A stretch of 33,497 bases of DNA from Halobacteriales archaeon SW_8_68_21 (GTDB lineage Archaea; Halobacteriota; Halobacteria; Halobacteriales; Haloferacaceae): positions 48,356 through 81,852 of the forward strand of contig PXST01000051.1 in NCBI GenBank assembly GCA_003023405.1. Reading direction: 5' to 3'. Position 1 is the first letter of the stretch, and each line of letters begins with the position of its first letter. The position numbers and the translations under genes are program-made. This document shows, in pieces, positions 1-7,909 of the stretch. The notes beneath the pieces are model-generated. The model was not told where the DNA came from and did not search any database. It saw only the letters and a program-made list of their open reading frames with translations.

Positions 1-4
1 GCGA

Positions 5-88
5 TGCGAGGGGAGGGATTTGAACCCACGGACCTCTACAGGAGCGGAGCTTGAATCCGCCGCCGTTTCCGGGCTTGGCTACCCTCGC
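5..88 (-). tRNA. tRNA-Leu (CAA anticodon)
   Basis: Read on the minus strand, the sequence folds as a class II tRNA of 84 nt. A 7-bp acceptor stem (GCGAGGG/CCCTCGC) is followed by discriminator A at position 5. The anticodon stem GCGGA/TCCGC encloses loop TTCAAGC, so the anticodon is CAA (leucine, UUG codons). A long variable arm, expected for tRNA-Leu, precedes the T arm GTGGG-TTCAAAT-CCCTC. No CCA is encoded and no intron is visible. Confidence 0.95.
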
Positions 89-112
89 ACGCAGTCGGGC
101 AAAAGACTCCGG

Positions 113-124
113 TGAATATTTAAC
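113..124 (-). promoter_or_regulatory. TATA box of tRNA-Leu
   Basis: The minus strand reads GGTTAAATATTCACC here, about 30 bp before the tRNA 5' end at 88. That is the spacing expected for an archaeal TATA/BRE element. The rest of 125-297 holds no convincing gene. It contains only a 7-bp inverted repeat (261-267 with 283-289) just past the stop of the PadR gene, which could end that transcript. Confidence 0.6.
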
Positions 125-297
125 CCTCCGGTTCAGGGCGAGTACTGCGCGTGAATGCAGCTCTCTATTCGTATATCGTCTGAGAGGCAGCGTGATCCGC
201 GTCTGTACCTCGGACCGTTTTGTAGTCGGAACGAGATCGGCGTGGACTACGAGTCCCTGTGGTGGTGTCAGGCCTGTGTGTTCACCACCGCTGCGCG

Positions 298-543
298 CTA
301 CTCGTCCTGTGAGAGTAGGTCGAGTAACTGACGCCCCTCGTCGGTGATGTGGTACTCCGTTCGACTTCGCGTATCGCCCTCGACGGGGTGCGGCTCCACC
401 ATACCCGCTTCTTCGAGTTCGTTGAGATGCTGATAAACCGTCGAAGTGGTGACGCCGATTTCTTTGTGTAGCTTGTACCCGTGAGACGGGGAGTTATCGA
501 GGAGACGCAGCATCCGAAGTTTGGTTTTACCGATGAGAGACAC
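298..543 (-). CDS. PadR-type winged-helix transcriptional regulator
   Basis: This 81-residue protein is nearly all one winged helix-turn-helix domain. An N-terminal helix ([20 protein letters not shown]) carries the HGY...L motif typical of PadR regulators. A recognition helix follows ([19 protein letters not shown], with the PadR-like S/T-VYxxLxxLExxGlv pattern), and then a wing ([16 protein letters not shown], the usual R..Y.lT..G). It lacks the long C-terminal dimerisation helix of classical PadR and so resembles the short PadR-s2/haloarchaeal forms. It should bind DNA as a dimer; the ligand cannot be read from sequence. A TATA-like stretch (571-580) and an inverted repeat (583-600) lie directly upstream, suggesting autoregulation. 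The gene stands alone between tRNA-Leu and a convergently unrelated DUF309 gene. Family assignment is firm; the target genes are unknown. Confidence 0.85.
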   Translation of the reverse strand: MSLIGKTKLRMLRLLDNSPSHGYKLHKEIGVTTSTVYQHLNELEEAGMVEPHPVEGDTRSRTEYHITDEGRQLLDLLSQDE

Positions 544-570
544 GCAGTATGTCCGATTCAGCCGTATCTC

Positions 571-600
571 TTATTTACATTATATCGGCAAAGACCGATA
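571..600 (-). promoter_or_regulatory. Promoter and candidate operator of the PadR-type gene
   Basis: On the minus strand ATGTAAATAA (580-571) sits about 30 bp before the start codon at 543, as expected for a leaderless transcript. Immediately upstream, overlapping the BRE position, is the perfect dyad TATCGG-N6-CCGATA at 583-600. A dimeric regulator bound here would compete with TFB/TBP, so the dyad is a plausible autoregulatory operator. The dyad is seen directly; that PadR binds it is inference. Confidence 0.45.
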
Positions 601-738
601 CTTTCTCAGCTGATGGAATCGACCAGCTCCGTAAACGCCTTTCTATTCGCGTCGGCGGTCCGCCGCGTTCGCCGCTCCGAGCGTGTCTTTGGGGCGGCCG
701 CGAAACGGTTAGGTCGCTCCCGCGTGAACGCCGCACGT

Positions 739-1296
739 ATGGACGAGCACACCCGCGACCCAGGCGTCGCCCCGCCGCTCGGGGATCCGACCGGGTGGCA
801 CGCGGGCGACAGCGACCCCGCGGAGGACGACGGGGGAGCGCGGCCGAGCGACACGCCCGATACGCGGGTGGTCGGCGGCTATTGGGAGCACGCGACGCTC
901 CGCCGCGCGACGGAACACGGCGTCCGGCTGTTCAACGACGGTGCCTACCACGAGAGCCACGATTGCTTCGAAGACGAGTGGTACAACTACGGGCGCGGCA
1001 CCGTCGAGAGCGCCTTCCTCCATGGAATGGTTCAGGTCGCCGCCGGCGCGTACAAGCGCGTCGACTTCGAGAGCGACGCGGGGATGCGGTCGCTGTTCGA
1101 GACCGCGCTCCAGTACCTCGACGGCGTCCCGGGCGACTTCTACGGGGTCGACGTCGACGACGTGCGGGAGACGCTCCGAGCCGCGCTCGACGACCCCGTC
1201 GCGGTCGACGGGTGGCAGATCCGCCTCGACGACGCGCGGCCGCCGGCGTACCCCGCCGACTACGAGTACGCGGAGCGGGTCGACGAGACGCACTGA
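739..1296 (+). CDS. DUF309 domain protein
   Basis: The product has 185 residues. After an acidic, disordered N-terminus (~1-45) comes an all-helical DUF309 domain. It contains the family signature in which a short helix with [17 protein letters not shown] is followed by [17 protein letters not shown], i.e. the H-x2-H/E and LHG-hydrophobic motifs. The function of DUF309 proteins is not established. I chose the ATG at 739 rather than an upstream in-frame start at 481 because a TATA-like GGTTAGG (707-713) lies about 28 bp before it. The upstream extension also overlaps the PadR gene and its promoter and lacks haloarchaeal composition. The next gene starts 54 bp downstream with its own promoter-like element. 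Confidence 0.8.
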   Translation: MDEHTRDPGVAPPLGDPTGWHAGDSDPAEDDGGARPSDTPDTRVVGGYWEHATLRRATEHGVRLFNDGAYHESHDCFEDEWYNYGRGTVESAFLHGMVQVAAGAYKRVDFESDAGMRSLFETALQYLDGVPGDFYGVDVDDVRETLRAALDDPVAVDGWQIRLDDARPPAYPADYEYAERVDETH

Positions 1297-1350
1297 GAGG
1301 CCGCGTCGCCGATCCGAACGCCACTTATCCGCCGCGCGCCTGTGGGCGGT

Positions 1351-2079
1351 ATGGAAGTTCACGATCTGGGCGACGGGGAGCCGGAGGTCGCCGTCGTCGG
1401 CGCGATCCACGGCGACGAGCCCTGCGGCGCTCGCGCGGTCGAGCGCCTGCTCGACGCCGACCTCGACCCCGAGCGCCCGGTCCGGCTGATCGTCGCCAAC
1501 GAGGCGGCGCTGTCGGCCGGCGAGCGCTATCTGGACGCTGACCTCAACCGGGCGTTCCCGGGCAATTCAGACGCGGCGGCCCACGAGGCGGAGCCGTTCG
1601 CGGTCGTCGATTCGATGGACGAGGTGACCCGCGCCGTCGCGCCCCACCTCCCGGTCGACGCCGTGATACAGACCGACGCGTTCACCGAGGGGCGACTCAT
1701 CGAACACCCGCACACCCTCGAAGTGGAGGCGGGACTTCAGGGCTCCGAGAGCGCCGCCGACAACGCCTACTGGCTGGCCCGCGCGTTCCTCGCCGCGACC
1801 GGGACCATTTCCCCGCCCGGTGCCGACGGCGTGTTAGACGCCGGCGGCCGCAGGGACGTCTCGGTGTTCCGGCTCCGCGACCGGATCCCCAAGCCCGCCG
1901 CCGACAGCTACGAGGTGTTCGCGCACAACTTCGAGCGCGTCGCAGCCGGCGAACGGTTCGCGGCCGCCGACGGCGAACCGCTGCTCGCCGACGAGCCGTT
2001 CTACCCCGTGTTGCTGTCGCCGAACGGCTACCGCGACCAGTTCGGCTACGTCGCTGACCGGGTCGGCACGCTGGAGTAG
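1351..2079 (+). CDS. Succinylglutamate desuccinylase/aspartoacylase-like protein, internally shortened
   Basis: The protein has 242 residues and belongs to the AstE/AspA branch of the M14 zinc hydrolases, which remove N-acyl groups from amino acids. Visible are the zinc motif HGDE (H20, E23), the DLNRAFPG substrate-binding segment (64-71) and the C-terminal PFYPVLLSPNGY segment. In haloarchaeal relatives the DLNRAFPG motif is followed by about 30 residues ending in an LHST motif, whose His is the third zinc ligand. Here residue 79 runs straight into AEPFAVVD, the sequence that normally follows LHST. The third ligand is therefore missing although the frame is intact, so the product may be inactive. 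A TATA-like CTTATCC at 1324-1330 supports the ATG at 1351. Family placement is firm; the deletion is judged from memory of relatives. Confidence 0.8.
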   Translation: MEVHDLGDGEPEVAVVGAIHGDEPCGARAVERLLDADLDPERPVRLIVANEAALSAGERYLDADLNRAFPGNSDAAAHEAEPFAVVDSMDEVTRAVAPHLPVDAVIQTDAFTEGRLIEHPHTLEVEAGLQGSESAADNAYWLARAFLAATGTISPPGADGVLDAGGRRDVSVFRLRDRIPKPAADSYEVFAHNFERVAAGERFAAADGEPLLADEPFYPVLLSPNGYRDQFGYVADRVGTLE

Positions 2080-2123
2080 GTGGCGGCGAGTCGCCGGAGT
2101 GGAACGCCCGCGGAGCCGCCCGC

Positions 2124-2504
2124 TCACTCGACGAGTTCGATCGTGTCGTCGCCGTTGGGGACGGCACAGATGAACGCGCCGGCCTCGTCGCCCTCGTTCC
2201 GGTACCAGTGTTCGACGTCCGCGGGAATCAGCACGGCGTCCCCGGGCGAGACCGTCCGCTCTTCGTCGCCGGTCCCGACGACGTACTCGCCGGCGAGGAC
2301 GTACTGCTCGTGTTCGACCGCGTTGGTGTGACGCGGGACCGCCGCGCCCGGCGCGAGTTCGAACCGCCGCATGGCGAAGTTCGGGGCACCGTCCGACTCG
2401 TCGAGGAGGACCGCCTTCGAGAGGCCGTCGGCCGCGTCGACGGATTCGGACGCGACGTTCCCGCCGCGTTTCACGACCGGATCGGGTTCAGCTGTGTCGC
2501 TCAT
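2124..2504 (-). CDS. Cupin domain protein
   Basis: This 126-residue protein is a single conserved-barrel cupin. Cupin motif 1 is PGAAVPRHTNAVEHEQYVLAG, with metal-ligand candidates H58, H64 and E65. Motif 2 is PGDAVLIPADVEHWYRN, with the final His. The N-terminal 20 residues are acidic and probably disordered. No substrate can be assigned, since stand-alone cupins include dioxygenases, isomerases and sugar-binding proteins. It is transcribed divergently from the M50 protease gene. A TATA-like GGTTACGTAC (minus strand, around 2531) lies 27 bp before its ATG, so the transcript should be leaderless. Confidence 0.85.
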   Translation of the reverse strand: MSDTAEPDPVVKRGGNVASESVDAADGLSKAVLLDESDGAPNFAMRRFELAPGAAVPRHTNAVEHEQYVLAGEYVVGTGDEERTVSPGDAVLIPADVEHWYRNEGDEAGAFICAVPNGDDTIELVE

Positions 2505-2585
2505 GACGTTCCTGAGGCGGGGCGTGTACGTAACCGGATCGGCTGAACCCCGTTACTTAACCGATCACCGGCCGAATCCGCTGGC
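2505..2585. promoter_or_regulatory. Divergent promoter region (cupin / M50 protease)
   Basis: Two TATA-like elements fit the two flanking starts. GTTACTTAACC at 2551-2561 lies about 29 bp before the ATG at 2586 on the plus strand. GGTTACGTAC on the minus strand, centred near 2531, lies 27 bp before the ATG at 2504. Both spacings predict leaderless transcripts. Confidence 0.55.
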
Positions 2586-3785
2586 ATGCGTGGAATCGAG
2601 ATCGGGAGCGCGTTCGGGATTCCGATCCGGCTCAACTGGACGTTTCTGCTCGTCTTACCGCTGTTCGCGTACCTCATCGGTCAGCAGGTCGGAACGATCG
2701 TTGAGGTGATGAACGAGGCCGCGGGGCTCGGGGTCGATGCGGCCGTACTCGCGTCCGGACCCGCGCCGTGGCTGCTCGGGCTGGCGGCTGCCATCGGGCT
2801 GTTCGTCGGCGTGTTGCTCCACGAGTTCGGCCACTCGCTGGTCGCGATGCGCCACGGGTACGAGATCGAGTCGATCACCCTGTGGCTGCTCGGCGGGCTC
2901 GCCAGCTTCACCGAGTTTCCTGAGGACTGGAAACACGAGTTCTGGATCGCCATCGCCGGCCCGCTGGTCAGCGTCGCGGTCGGGATCGCCTGCTACGGGG
3001 TCGTCTTCGCCCTGCCCGCGGGGACGGGATCCTCCGTCGGGGTGAACGCCGCCCGCTTCGTCTTCGGCTACCTCGCACTCTTAAACGTCGTCCTCGCCGT
3101 CTTCAACATGCTCCCGGCGTTCCCGATGGACGGCGGTCGCGTCCTCCGGGCGCTCCTCGCGCGGAACCAGCCGCACGCGCAGGCGACCCAGCGGGCCGCC
3201 TCCGTGGGAAAGGTGTTCGCGTTCCTGATGGGGGTCATCGGCCTGTTCTCGTTCCAACTGCTGCTCATCGTCCTCGCCTTCTTCGTCTACATCGCCGCCT
3301 CCGGCGAGGCCCAGCAGACGACGCTGAAAGCCGCCTTCGAGGACGTGACCGTCGGCGACGTGATGACGCGCCGCGAGGACCTCCACACGGTGAGCGGAGA
3401 CACCTCGGTCGCGGAGCTGCTGAGCCGGATGTTCGAGGAACGGCACACGGGATACCCCGTCCTCAACGGCGACGAACTCGTCGGGATGGTCACCCTCGAA
3501 GACGTGCGGTCGGTCCGCGAGGCCGAGCGCGACGCCTACCGCGTCGACGACGTGATGGCCACCGACATCGTCGCCGCGGCCCCCGAGACCGACGCGCTGA
3601 CCGCGCTCCAGACAATACAGGAACACGGCGTCGGGCGACTGCCCGTCGTCGACGCCGACGGCGAACTCGTCGGACTCGTCTCGCGGTCCGACCTGATGAC
3701 CGCGTTCAACATCATCCAGAGCGGCGGCACGCCGCGGGTCATCGGCGGTCGACGGCGGGTCGACGACGACTCCGGCGTTCTGTAA
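2586..3785 (+). CDS. M50 family (site-2 protease-like) metalloprotease with two CBS domains
   Basis: The product has 399 residues and is an integral membrane protease of the S2P/SpoIVFB type. The zinc motif HEFGH (79-83) lies in a membrane helix. The third-ligand segment FPMDGGRVLRALL near residue 178 corresponds to the NxxPxxxxDGG motif of the family. About six hydrophobic segments span residues 15-240. The C-terminal third carries a tandem CBS pair (roughly 255-310 and 316-375, with VGDVMTRR and VDDVMATD starts), which usually senses adenine nucleotides and may gate proteolysis. Substrates are likely membrane-tethered proteins but none can be named. A T/C-rich stretch just past the stop (CTTCTTTTCCCTTTCC) looks like a U-rich archaeal terminator. 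Confidence 0.93.
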   Translation: MRGIEIGSAFGIPIRLNWTFLLVLPLFAYLIGQQVGTIVEVMNEAAGLGVDAAVLASGPAPWLLGLAAAIGLFVGVLLHEFGHSLVAMRHGYEIESITLWLLGGLASFTEFPEDWKHEFWIAIAGPLVSVAVGIACYGVVFALPAGTGSSVGVNAARFVFGYLALLNVVLAVFNMLPAFPMDGGRVLRALLARNQPHAQATQRAASVGKVFAFLMGVIGLFSFQLLLIVLAFFVYIAASGEAQQTTLKAAFEDVTVGDVMTRREDLHTVSGDTSVAELLSRMFEERHTGYPVLNGDELVGMVTLEDVRSVREAERDAYRVDDVMATDIVAAAPETDALTALQTIQEHGVGRLPVVDADGELVGLVSRSDLMTAFNIIQSGGTPRVIGGRRRVDDDSGVL

Positions 3786-3804
3786 CGCTTCTTTTCCCTT
3801 TCCT
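3786..3804 (+). terminator. Pyrimidine-rich terminator after the M50 gene
   Basis: The sequence directly after the stop codon is rich in T, with a TTTT run and a TTT run in an otherwise ~68% GC region. Archaeal RNA polymerase commonly terminates at such U-tracts without a hairpin. The assignment rests on composition and position only. Confidence 0.4.
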
Positions 3805-3868
3805 CGACGGCAGGGGGATCGTTCCGCCCGGCGTGGGGTATATACGCCGCAACGACATACTCCGGTAC

Positions 3869-5917
3869 GTGACAACCCGGACCATCCGCGCCCGCGACCG
3901 GCCGGTGTTCGGCGTCGACGTCCACAGCGGCGACGTCCGCGGCGACAGTCCCTCTTACGCGCTCGTCATTCTCGACCCCGTCGACGATGACGACCCGGAC
4001 GTCCCCGACGCCGATGGCCCGATGGCCCGGATCACCCGTGACGTCGTCTCCTTCCGGAAGCTCTGCCGGCTGATCGACGACCGAGAACCCCTCTACGTCG
4101 CCACCGACAACGCCTACGAGCTGGCGGCGGACAAAGGGGAGCTCGTCGGCTTCCTCCGGTCGCTGCCGGACGGCACGCGGCTCGTCCAGGTGACCGGCGC
4201 GGAGCGTCCGGAGCCGCTCTCGCGGGTCGCCTCTCGGCACGGGATCCCACACGGAAAAAAGCCGATGAAGGAGGCCGAGGCGTCGGCCCGGCTCGCGGCC
4301 GCGAACGTCGGGCATGAGGTGACCGCGTTCACCGACGAGACGCGGGTGAAGGTGTCTCGGGGGCGCTCGACCGGAAAGGGTGGGTGGAGTCAGGACCGCT
4401 ACACCCGGCGGATCCACGGCAACGTCAAGAAGCGAACGCGACAGGTCCAGTCGGAGCTGAAGGAGTCGAACCTCGATTTTGAGCGCGACGTGACCGAGAA
4501 GTACGGGGGCTACGCGAACGCGACGTTCGCCGTCGAGGCGCGCCCGGAGGACATCCCCGTCTCGGACTCGCGGGCCGGCGACGTGCGCGTCGAGGTCGAG
4601 CGCGAGCGCCGCGACGGCATCGAGTACGAGCCGTTGGTGAAGCGGCGCGACCGCGTCATCGTCGGGATCGACCCCGGCACCACCACCGCGGCCGCGGTCG
4701 TCGGGCTGGACGGCACCGTCCACGCGCTGTACTCCTCGCGGACCGCCGACACCGCCGACGTGACGGAGTGGATCGTCGAGCAGGGGCGGCCGATCATCGT
4801 CGCTGGCGACGTGGAGCCGATGCCGGAGACGGTCGAGAAGTTCCGGCGCTCGTTCGACGCCGCCGGCTGGCGGCCCACCACGGATCTCCCCGTCGACGAG
4901 AAGCTCCACCGCACCCGCGAGGCGAGCTACGCGAACGACCACGAGCGCGACGCGCTGGCCGCCGCGCTGTACGCCTACGACGACCACGAGGACCAGTTCG
5001 AGCGCATCGCGGCGAAGACCCCGCCGCGGCTCGACCGCGAGGCGGTGATCGCCGGTGTCGTCGCCGGCGGGTCATCGGTCGAGTCCGTCATCGCGGACCT
5101 GAGCGAGGACGACGGCGACGACGACGGCGAAGGGGACGACGCCGAGACCGACCCCACGGAGCCGGAGCGCACCGAGGAGGAGGAGACGATCCGGCGGCTC
5201 CGCGAGCGCGTCGACCGGCTGGAGTCGCACGCCGAGTCGCTCGACGCCGACCTCGACGAGCGCGACGACCGGATCGCGGAGCTGGAGTCCGAACTGGAGG
5301 AGGCGAAACGCGAAGAGCGGATCGAGGCGCGCACGCGGCGGGCGGTCTCCCGGCTGGAGCGCGAGACGGACCGGCTGGAGCGCGAGCGCGATGAGGCCCG
5401 CGAAGCGGTCGAAGACCTCGAACGGAAGGTGGAGACGTTAAAAGAGCTGTGGCGGCTCGACCACTCGAACTTCGACGACGTCGCGGAGGGCGAGGGGCTC
5501 GTGAGCGTGAAGGTCGTCGAGCAGTTCACGCTCGACGCGCTCGACGCCGCCGCCGACGCGTACGGGCTCGTCGCGGGCGACGTTGTCTACCTCCGCGACG
5601 CGTCGGGGGCGGGCCGCCGGACCGCGGAGCGGCTCGCCAAGACGGAGCCGCGGGCCGTGATCCGGGGCGAGGGGAACTTCTCGAACATCGCCGACGAGGT
5701 GCTGTTCGAGCGGGCGATCCCGGTGGTTCCGGCCGACGCGGTGCCCGTCCGCGAGGTGGACGAGCTGGCGGTCGCGAGCGAGGACGACCTCGCCGCCGCC
5801 GTCGACGACTGGGAGGAGCGCGCGGAAGAGCGCCGGCGCGACGAGAAGGCCGAGCGGATCGACCGAATCATCTCCGAACACCGCGCGGGGCGGACGCTGC
5901 CGGAGACGGAGGAGTAG
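3869..5917 (+). CDS. DUF460 / COG2433 protein with RNase H-like fold and coiled coil
   Basis: The product has 682 residues from a GTG start. The N-terminal half holds RNase H-like segments: FGVDVHSGD near the start and VIVGIDPGTTTAAAVVGLDG around residue 262, the latter resembling the first strand and Asp of RuvC/YqgF-type nucleases. A long, charged heptad region (~437-527) is a predicted coiled coil. It is followed by a compact C-terminal domain resembling the family's DRTGG-like end. Members occur widely in Archaea and their role is unproven. I prefer GTG 3869 over GTG 3833 because TATA-like GGTATATACG (3836-3845) lies about 28 bp before it and the 12 extra residues would be encoded across that box. 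tyrS follows 93 bp downstream with its own promoter. Confidence 0.85.
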   Translation: MTTRTIRARDRPVFGVDVHSGDVRGDSPSYALVILDPVDDDDPDVPDADGPMARITRDVVSFRKLCRLIDDREPLYVATDNAYELAADKGELVGFLRSLPDGTRLVQVTGAERPEPLSRVASRHGIPHGKKPMKEAEASARLAAANVGHEVTAFTDETRVKVSRGRSTGKGGWSQDRYTRRIHGNVKKRTRQVQSELKESNLDFERDVTEKYGGYANATFAVEARPEDIPVSDSRAGDVRVEVERERRDGIEYEPLVKRRDRVIVGIDPGTTTAAAVVGLDGTVHALYSSRTADTADVTEWIVEQGRPIIVAGDVEPMPETVEKFRRSFDAAGWRPTTDLPVDEKLHRTREASYANDHERDALAAALYAYDDHEDQFERIAAKTPPRLDREAVIAGVVAGGSSVESVIADLSEDDGDDDGEGDDAETDPTEPERTEEEETIRRLRERVDRLESHAESLDADLDERDDRIAELESELEEAKREERIEARTRRAVSRLERETDRLERERDEAREAVEDLERKVETLKELWRLDHSNFDDVAEGEGLVSVKVVEQFTLDALDAAADAYGLVAGDVVYLRDASGAGRRTAERLAKTEPRAVIRGEGNFSNIADEVLFERAIPVVPADAVPVREVDELAVASEDDLAAAVDDWEERAEERRRDEKAERIDRIISEHRAGRTLPETEE

Positions 5918-6010
5918 CCGCTCTCGAACCGACGCCGTCGCGCTCGGTCCGCGTGAGCCGGCACAACACGCATCCAGAAGTCATATGTCGAGGAACGCAC
6001 AGTCAGACGT

Positions 6011-6997
6011 ATGGACGCTCACGAGCTGATCACCCGGAACGCGGCCGAGGTGGTCACCGAGGCGGAGATCGAGGCGCTGGCCGACGACCCCGAGGACAAG
6101 CGGGCGTACGTCGGCTACGAGCCCTCGGGCGTGCTCCACATCGGTCACATGCTCACCGCGAACAAACTCATCGATCTTCAGGAGGCGGGGTTCGAGGTGA
6201 CGGTCTTGCTGGCCGACGTCCACGCCTACCTCAACGACAAGGGGTCGTTCGAGGAGATCCGCCACACCGCAGAGCGGATGCGGGACCAGTTCATCGCGTA
6301 CGGGCTCGACGAGTCGAACACGCAGTTCGTCCTCGGGTCGGACTTCCAGCTCGACGACGACTACACCCTCGATCTCCACGCGCTGGAACTCGAGACGACG
6401 CTCGCGCGGGCGGAGCGGGCGATGGCCGAGATCAGCTCCGGCGACTCGGTGAAGGTCTCGCAGGCCGTCTACCCGCTGATGCAGGCGCTCGACATCCCGT
6501 ACCTCGGCGTCGACCTCGCGGTCGGCGGGATGGAGCAGCGCAAGGTCCACATGCTCGCGCGCGACGTACTCCCGAGCATCGACCGCGAGCCGCCGACGAG
6601 CCTCCACACCCCGCTCATCGCCGATCTCGGTACCGGCCGCGGGAAGATGTCCTCCAGCGAGGGGGTCACCATCTCGATGGAGGACTCCCGCGAGGACATC
6701 GAGTCGAAGGTAAACGACGCATACTGCCCGTCGACGGCCGACCCCGAGCCGACCGAGGACGGCGTCGAGCGCGAGAACCCGGTCCTTCAGGTGTTCGAGT
6801 ACCACGTGTTCCCGCGGTTCGACTCGGTCGTCGTCGAGCGGCCGGAGGAGTACGGCGGCGACCTCGAATACGACGGCTACGACGCCCTCGAAGCCGACCT
6901 GGAGTCCGGCGAGCTCCACCCCGCGGACGCGAAGGGCGCGCTCGCTGAGTACCTCGACCGCCTCATCGCGCCGGGGCGCGAACAGCTCGCCGAGTAG
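6011..6997 (+). CDS. tyrS: Tyrosyl-tRNA synthetase
   Basis: TyrRS charges tRNA-Tyr with tyrosine in the cytoplasm. The 328-residue protein is of the short archaeal type. The class I motifs are clear: the HIGH motif as HIGHML within YEPSGVLHIGHMLTANK, and KMSKS as KMSSSEG near residue 215. The segment YLGVDLAVGGMEQRKVHMLAR carries the TyrRS-specific binding residues, and TrpRS signatures are absent. Length and motif spacing are normal. A TATA-like GTCATATGTC (5979-5988) about 27 bp before the ATG indicates an independent leaderless transcript. Confidence 0.96.
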   Translation: MDAHELITRNAAEVVTEAEIEALADDPEDKRAYVGYEPSGVLHIGHMLTANKLIDLQEAGFEVTVLLADVHAYLNDKGSFEEIRHTAERMRDQFIAYGLDESNTQFVLGSDFQLDDDYTLDLHALELETTLARAERAMAEISSGDSVKVSQAVYPLMQALDIPYLGVDLAVGGMEQRKVHMLARDVLPSIDREPPTSLHTPLIADLGTGRGKMSSSEGVTISMEDSREDIESKVNDAYCPSTADPEPTEDGVERENPVLQVFEYHVFPRFDSVVVERPEEYGGDLEYDGYDALEADLESGELHPADAKGALAEYLDRLIAPGREQLAE

Positions 6998-7003
6998 CCC
7001 GAC

Positions 7004-7771
7004 TCACTCGGCGTCCGTGCCCTTCACCGCCGCGTGGCCGGCGATCTCGCAGCTCCCGTTCAGACACCCCCGGCCGGCGGCCGTCTCGAAGACGGGAAGC
7101 CCGCAGTCGCACTCGTCGACGACGACGCCGGCCGGGAACGAGAAGGTTGTCTCGCAGTCGGGATCGTTCTCGCAGCCGAGGTACACCCGACCGGGCGCGA
7201 AGTGAACCCGCAGATCGCCCTCGCAGTCGGGACAGCCCCAGACGCCGTCGAACCGATCGCTGACGGCGTCCTCCATCGGATCGCAGGCGGGGTCGAGACA
7301 GAGGTGGAACGGCTCGCCGCGCTCGACGCGGATCTTCGGTAGGCCGCAGTCGTCGCAGGTCGCGTCCGTGACGCTCGCGCCGGCCGGAAGCCCCCACCGC
7401 GTCTCGCAGTCGAGACAGACCACGTCGCCGCGCGAGCGCACGAGTGGTCCGCCGTCCTCGGGACAGCTCCCGACCGGCACGCCGGCCTCCGTGACGGGGA
7501 GCGCCCGGCTCGCGGTCGCCTCCCGAGCGACCACTCGGAGTTCTCGGGAGCCGTCTCTGGCGGTGACGGTGAATCCGTCGCGGCCGCCCTCGACGACGAC
7601 GCTCTCGGGGCGGGTGAGCCACGCGACGGGTTGGTAGCCGTCGGCGTCGTGGACGAGCGTGGTGTCGTCGGGTTTGATCAGTATCACGACGCGGCCGCGA
7701 TGGGTGCGCGTCCGGTCGCCGCGGTCGGTCACGTCACAGTCGCCGGCCAGCACGCGGAGTCGTTGCGGCAT
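7004..7771 (-). CDS. NucS N-terminal-like domain fused to topoisomerase-type zinc ribbons
   Basis: This 255-residue protein begins with a segment (~1-85: RLRVLAGDCDVTDRGDR... RVVILIKPDDTTLVHDADGYQPVAWLTRP) that matches the N-terminal domain of mismatch endonuclease NucS. That domain mediates dimerisation and single-strand DNA binding. The RecB-like catalytic domain of NucS is absent. In its place are several CxxC-type zinc-binding repeats (for example CPEDGG...CLDC, CDDCGLPK...CLDPACD, CPDCEG...CENDPDC, CDCGLPVFET...CLNGSC), the last ones like topoisomerase I C4 ribbons. I infer a non-catalytic DNA-binding or repair accessory protein. Its stop lies 6 bp from the convergent tyrS stop. TATA-like CGTTAAGGCC (minus, around 7799) is 28 bp before the ATG. 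Confidence 0.75.
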   Translation of the reverse strand: MPQRLRVLAGDCDVTDRGDRTRTHRGRVVILIKPDDTTLVHDADGYQPVAWLTRPESVVVEGGRDGFTVTARDGSRELRVVAREATASRALPVTEAGVPVGSCPEDGGPLVRSRGDVVCLDCETRWGLPAGASVTDATCDDCGLPKIRVERGEPFHLCLDPACDPMEDAVSDRFDGVWGCPDCEGDLRVHFAPGRVYLGCENDPDCETTFSFPAGVVVDECDCGLPVFETAAGRGCLNGSCEIAGHAAVKGTDAE

Positions 7772-7814
7772 ACGGGGGGTGGTCGCGGTTCCGGCCTTAA
7801 CGGGTCGGAACGGG

Positions 7815-7824
7815 GTTTATAAAC
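7815..7824. promoter_or_regulatory. Palindromic TATA element
   Basis: GTTTATAAAC is a perfect 10-bp palindrome between the divergent NucS-like gene and ligA. It could recruit TBP in either direction. Each gene also has its own better-spaced element: CTTTTAATCC at 7877-7886 for ligA and the minus-strand CGTTAAGGCC for the NucS-like gene. This site would therefore give leadered transcripts or serve as an additional promoter. Confidence 0.35.
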
Positions 7825-7909
7825 TGTCACGCCGCTGCCGATCCGCATCCCCGGCCGCGGGGCGAGACGAACGGTCGCTTTTAATCCGAGCCGACGCAAG
7901 GATCGGGCG

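Noticed and set aside
3536..4987. Minus-strand frame opposite the M50 and DUF460 genes
   Set aside because: It spans two well-supported genes on the other strand, has no domain signature and is Arg/Val-rich shadow sequence.
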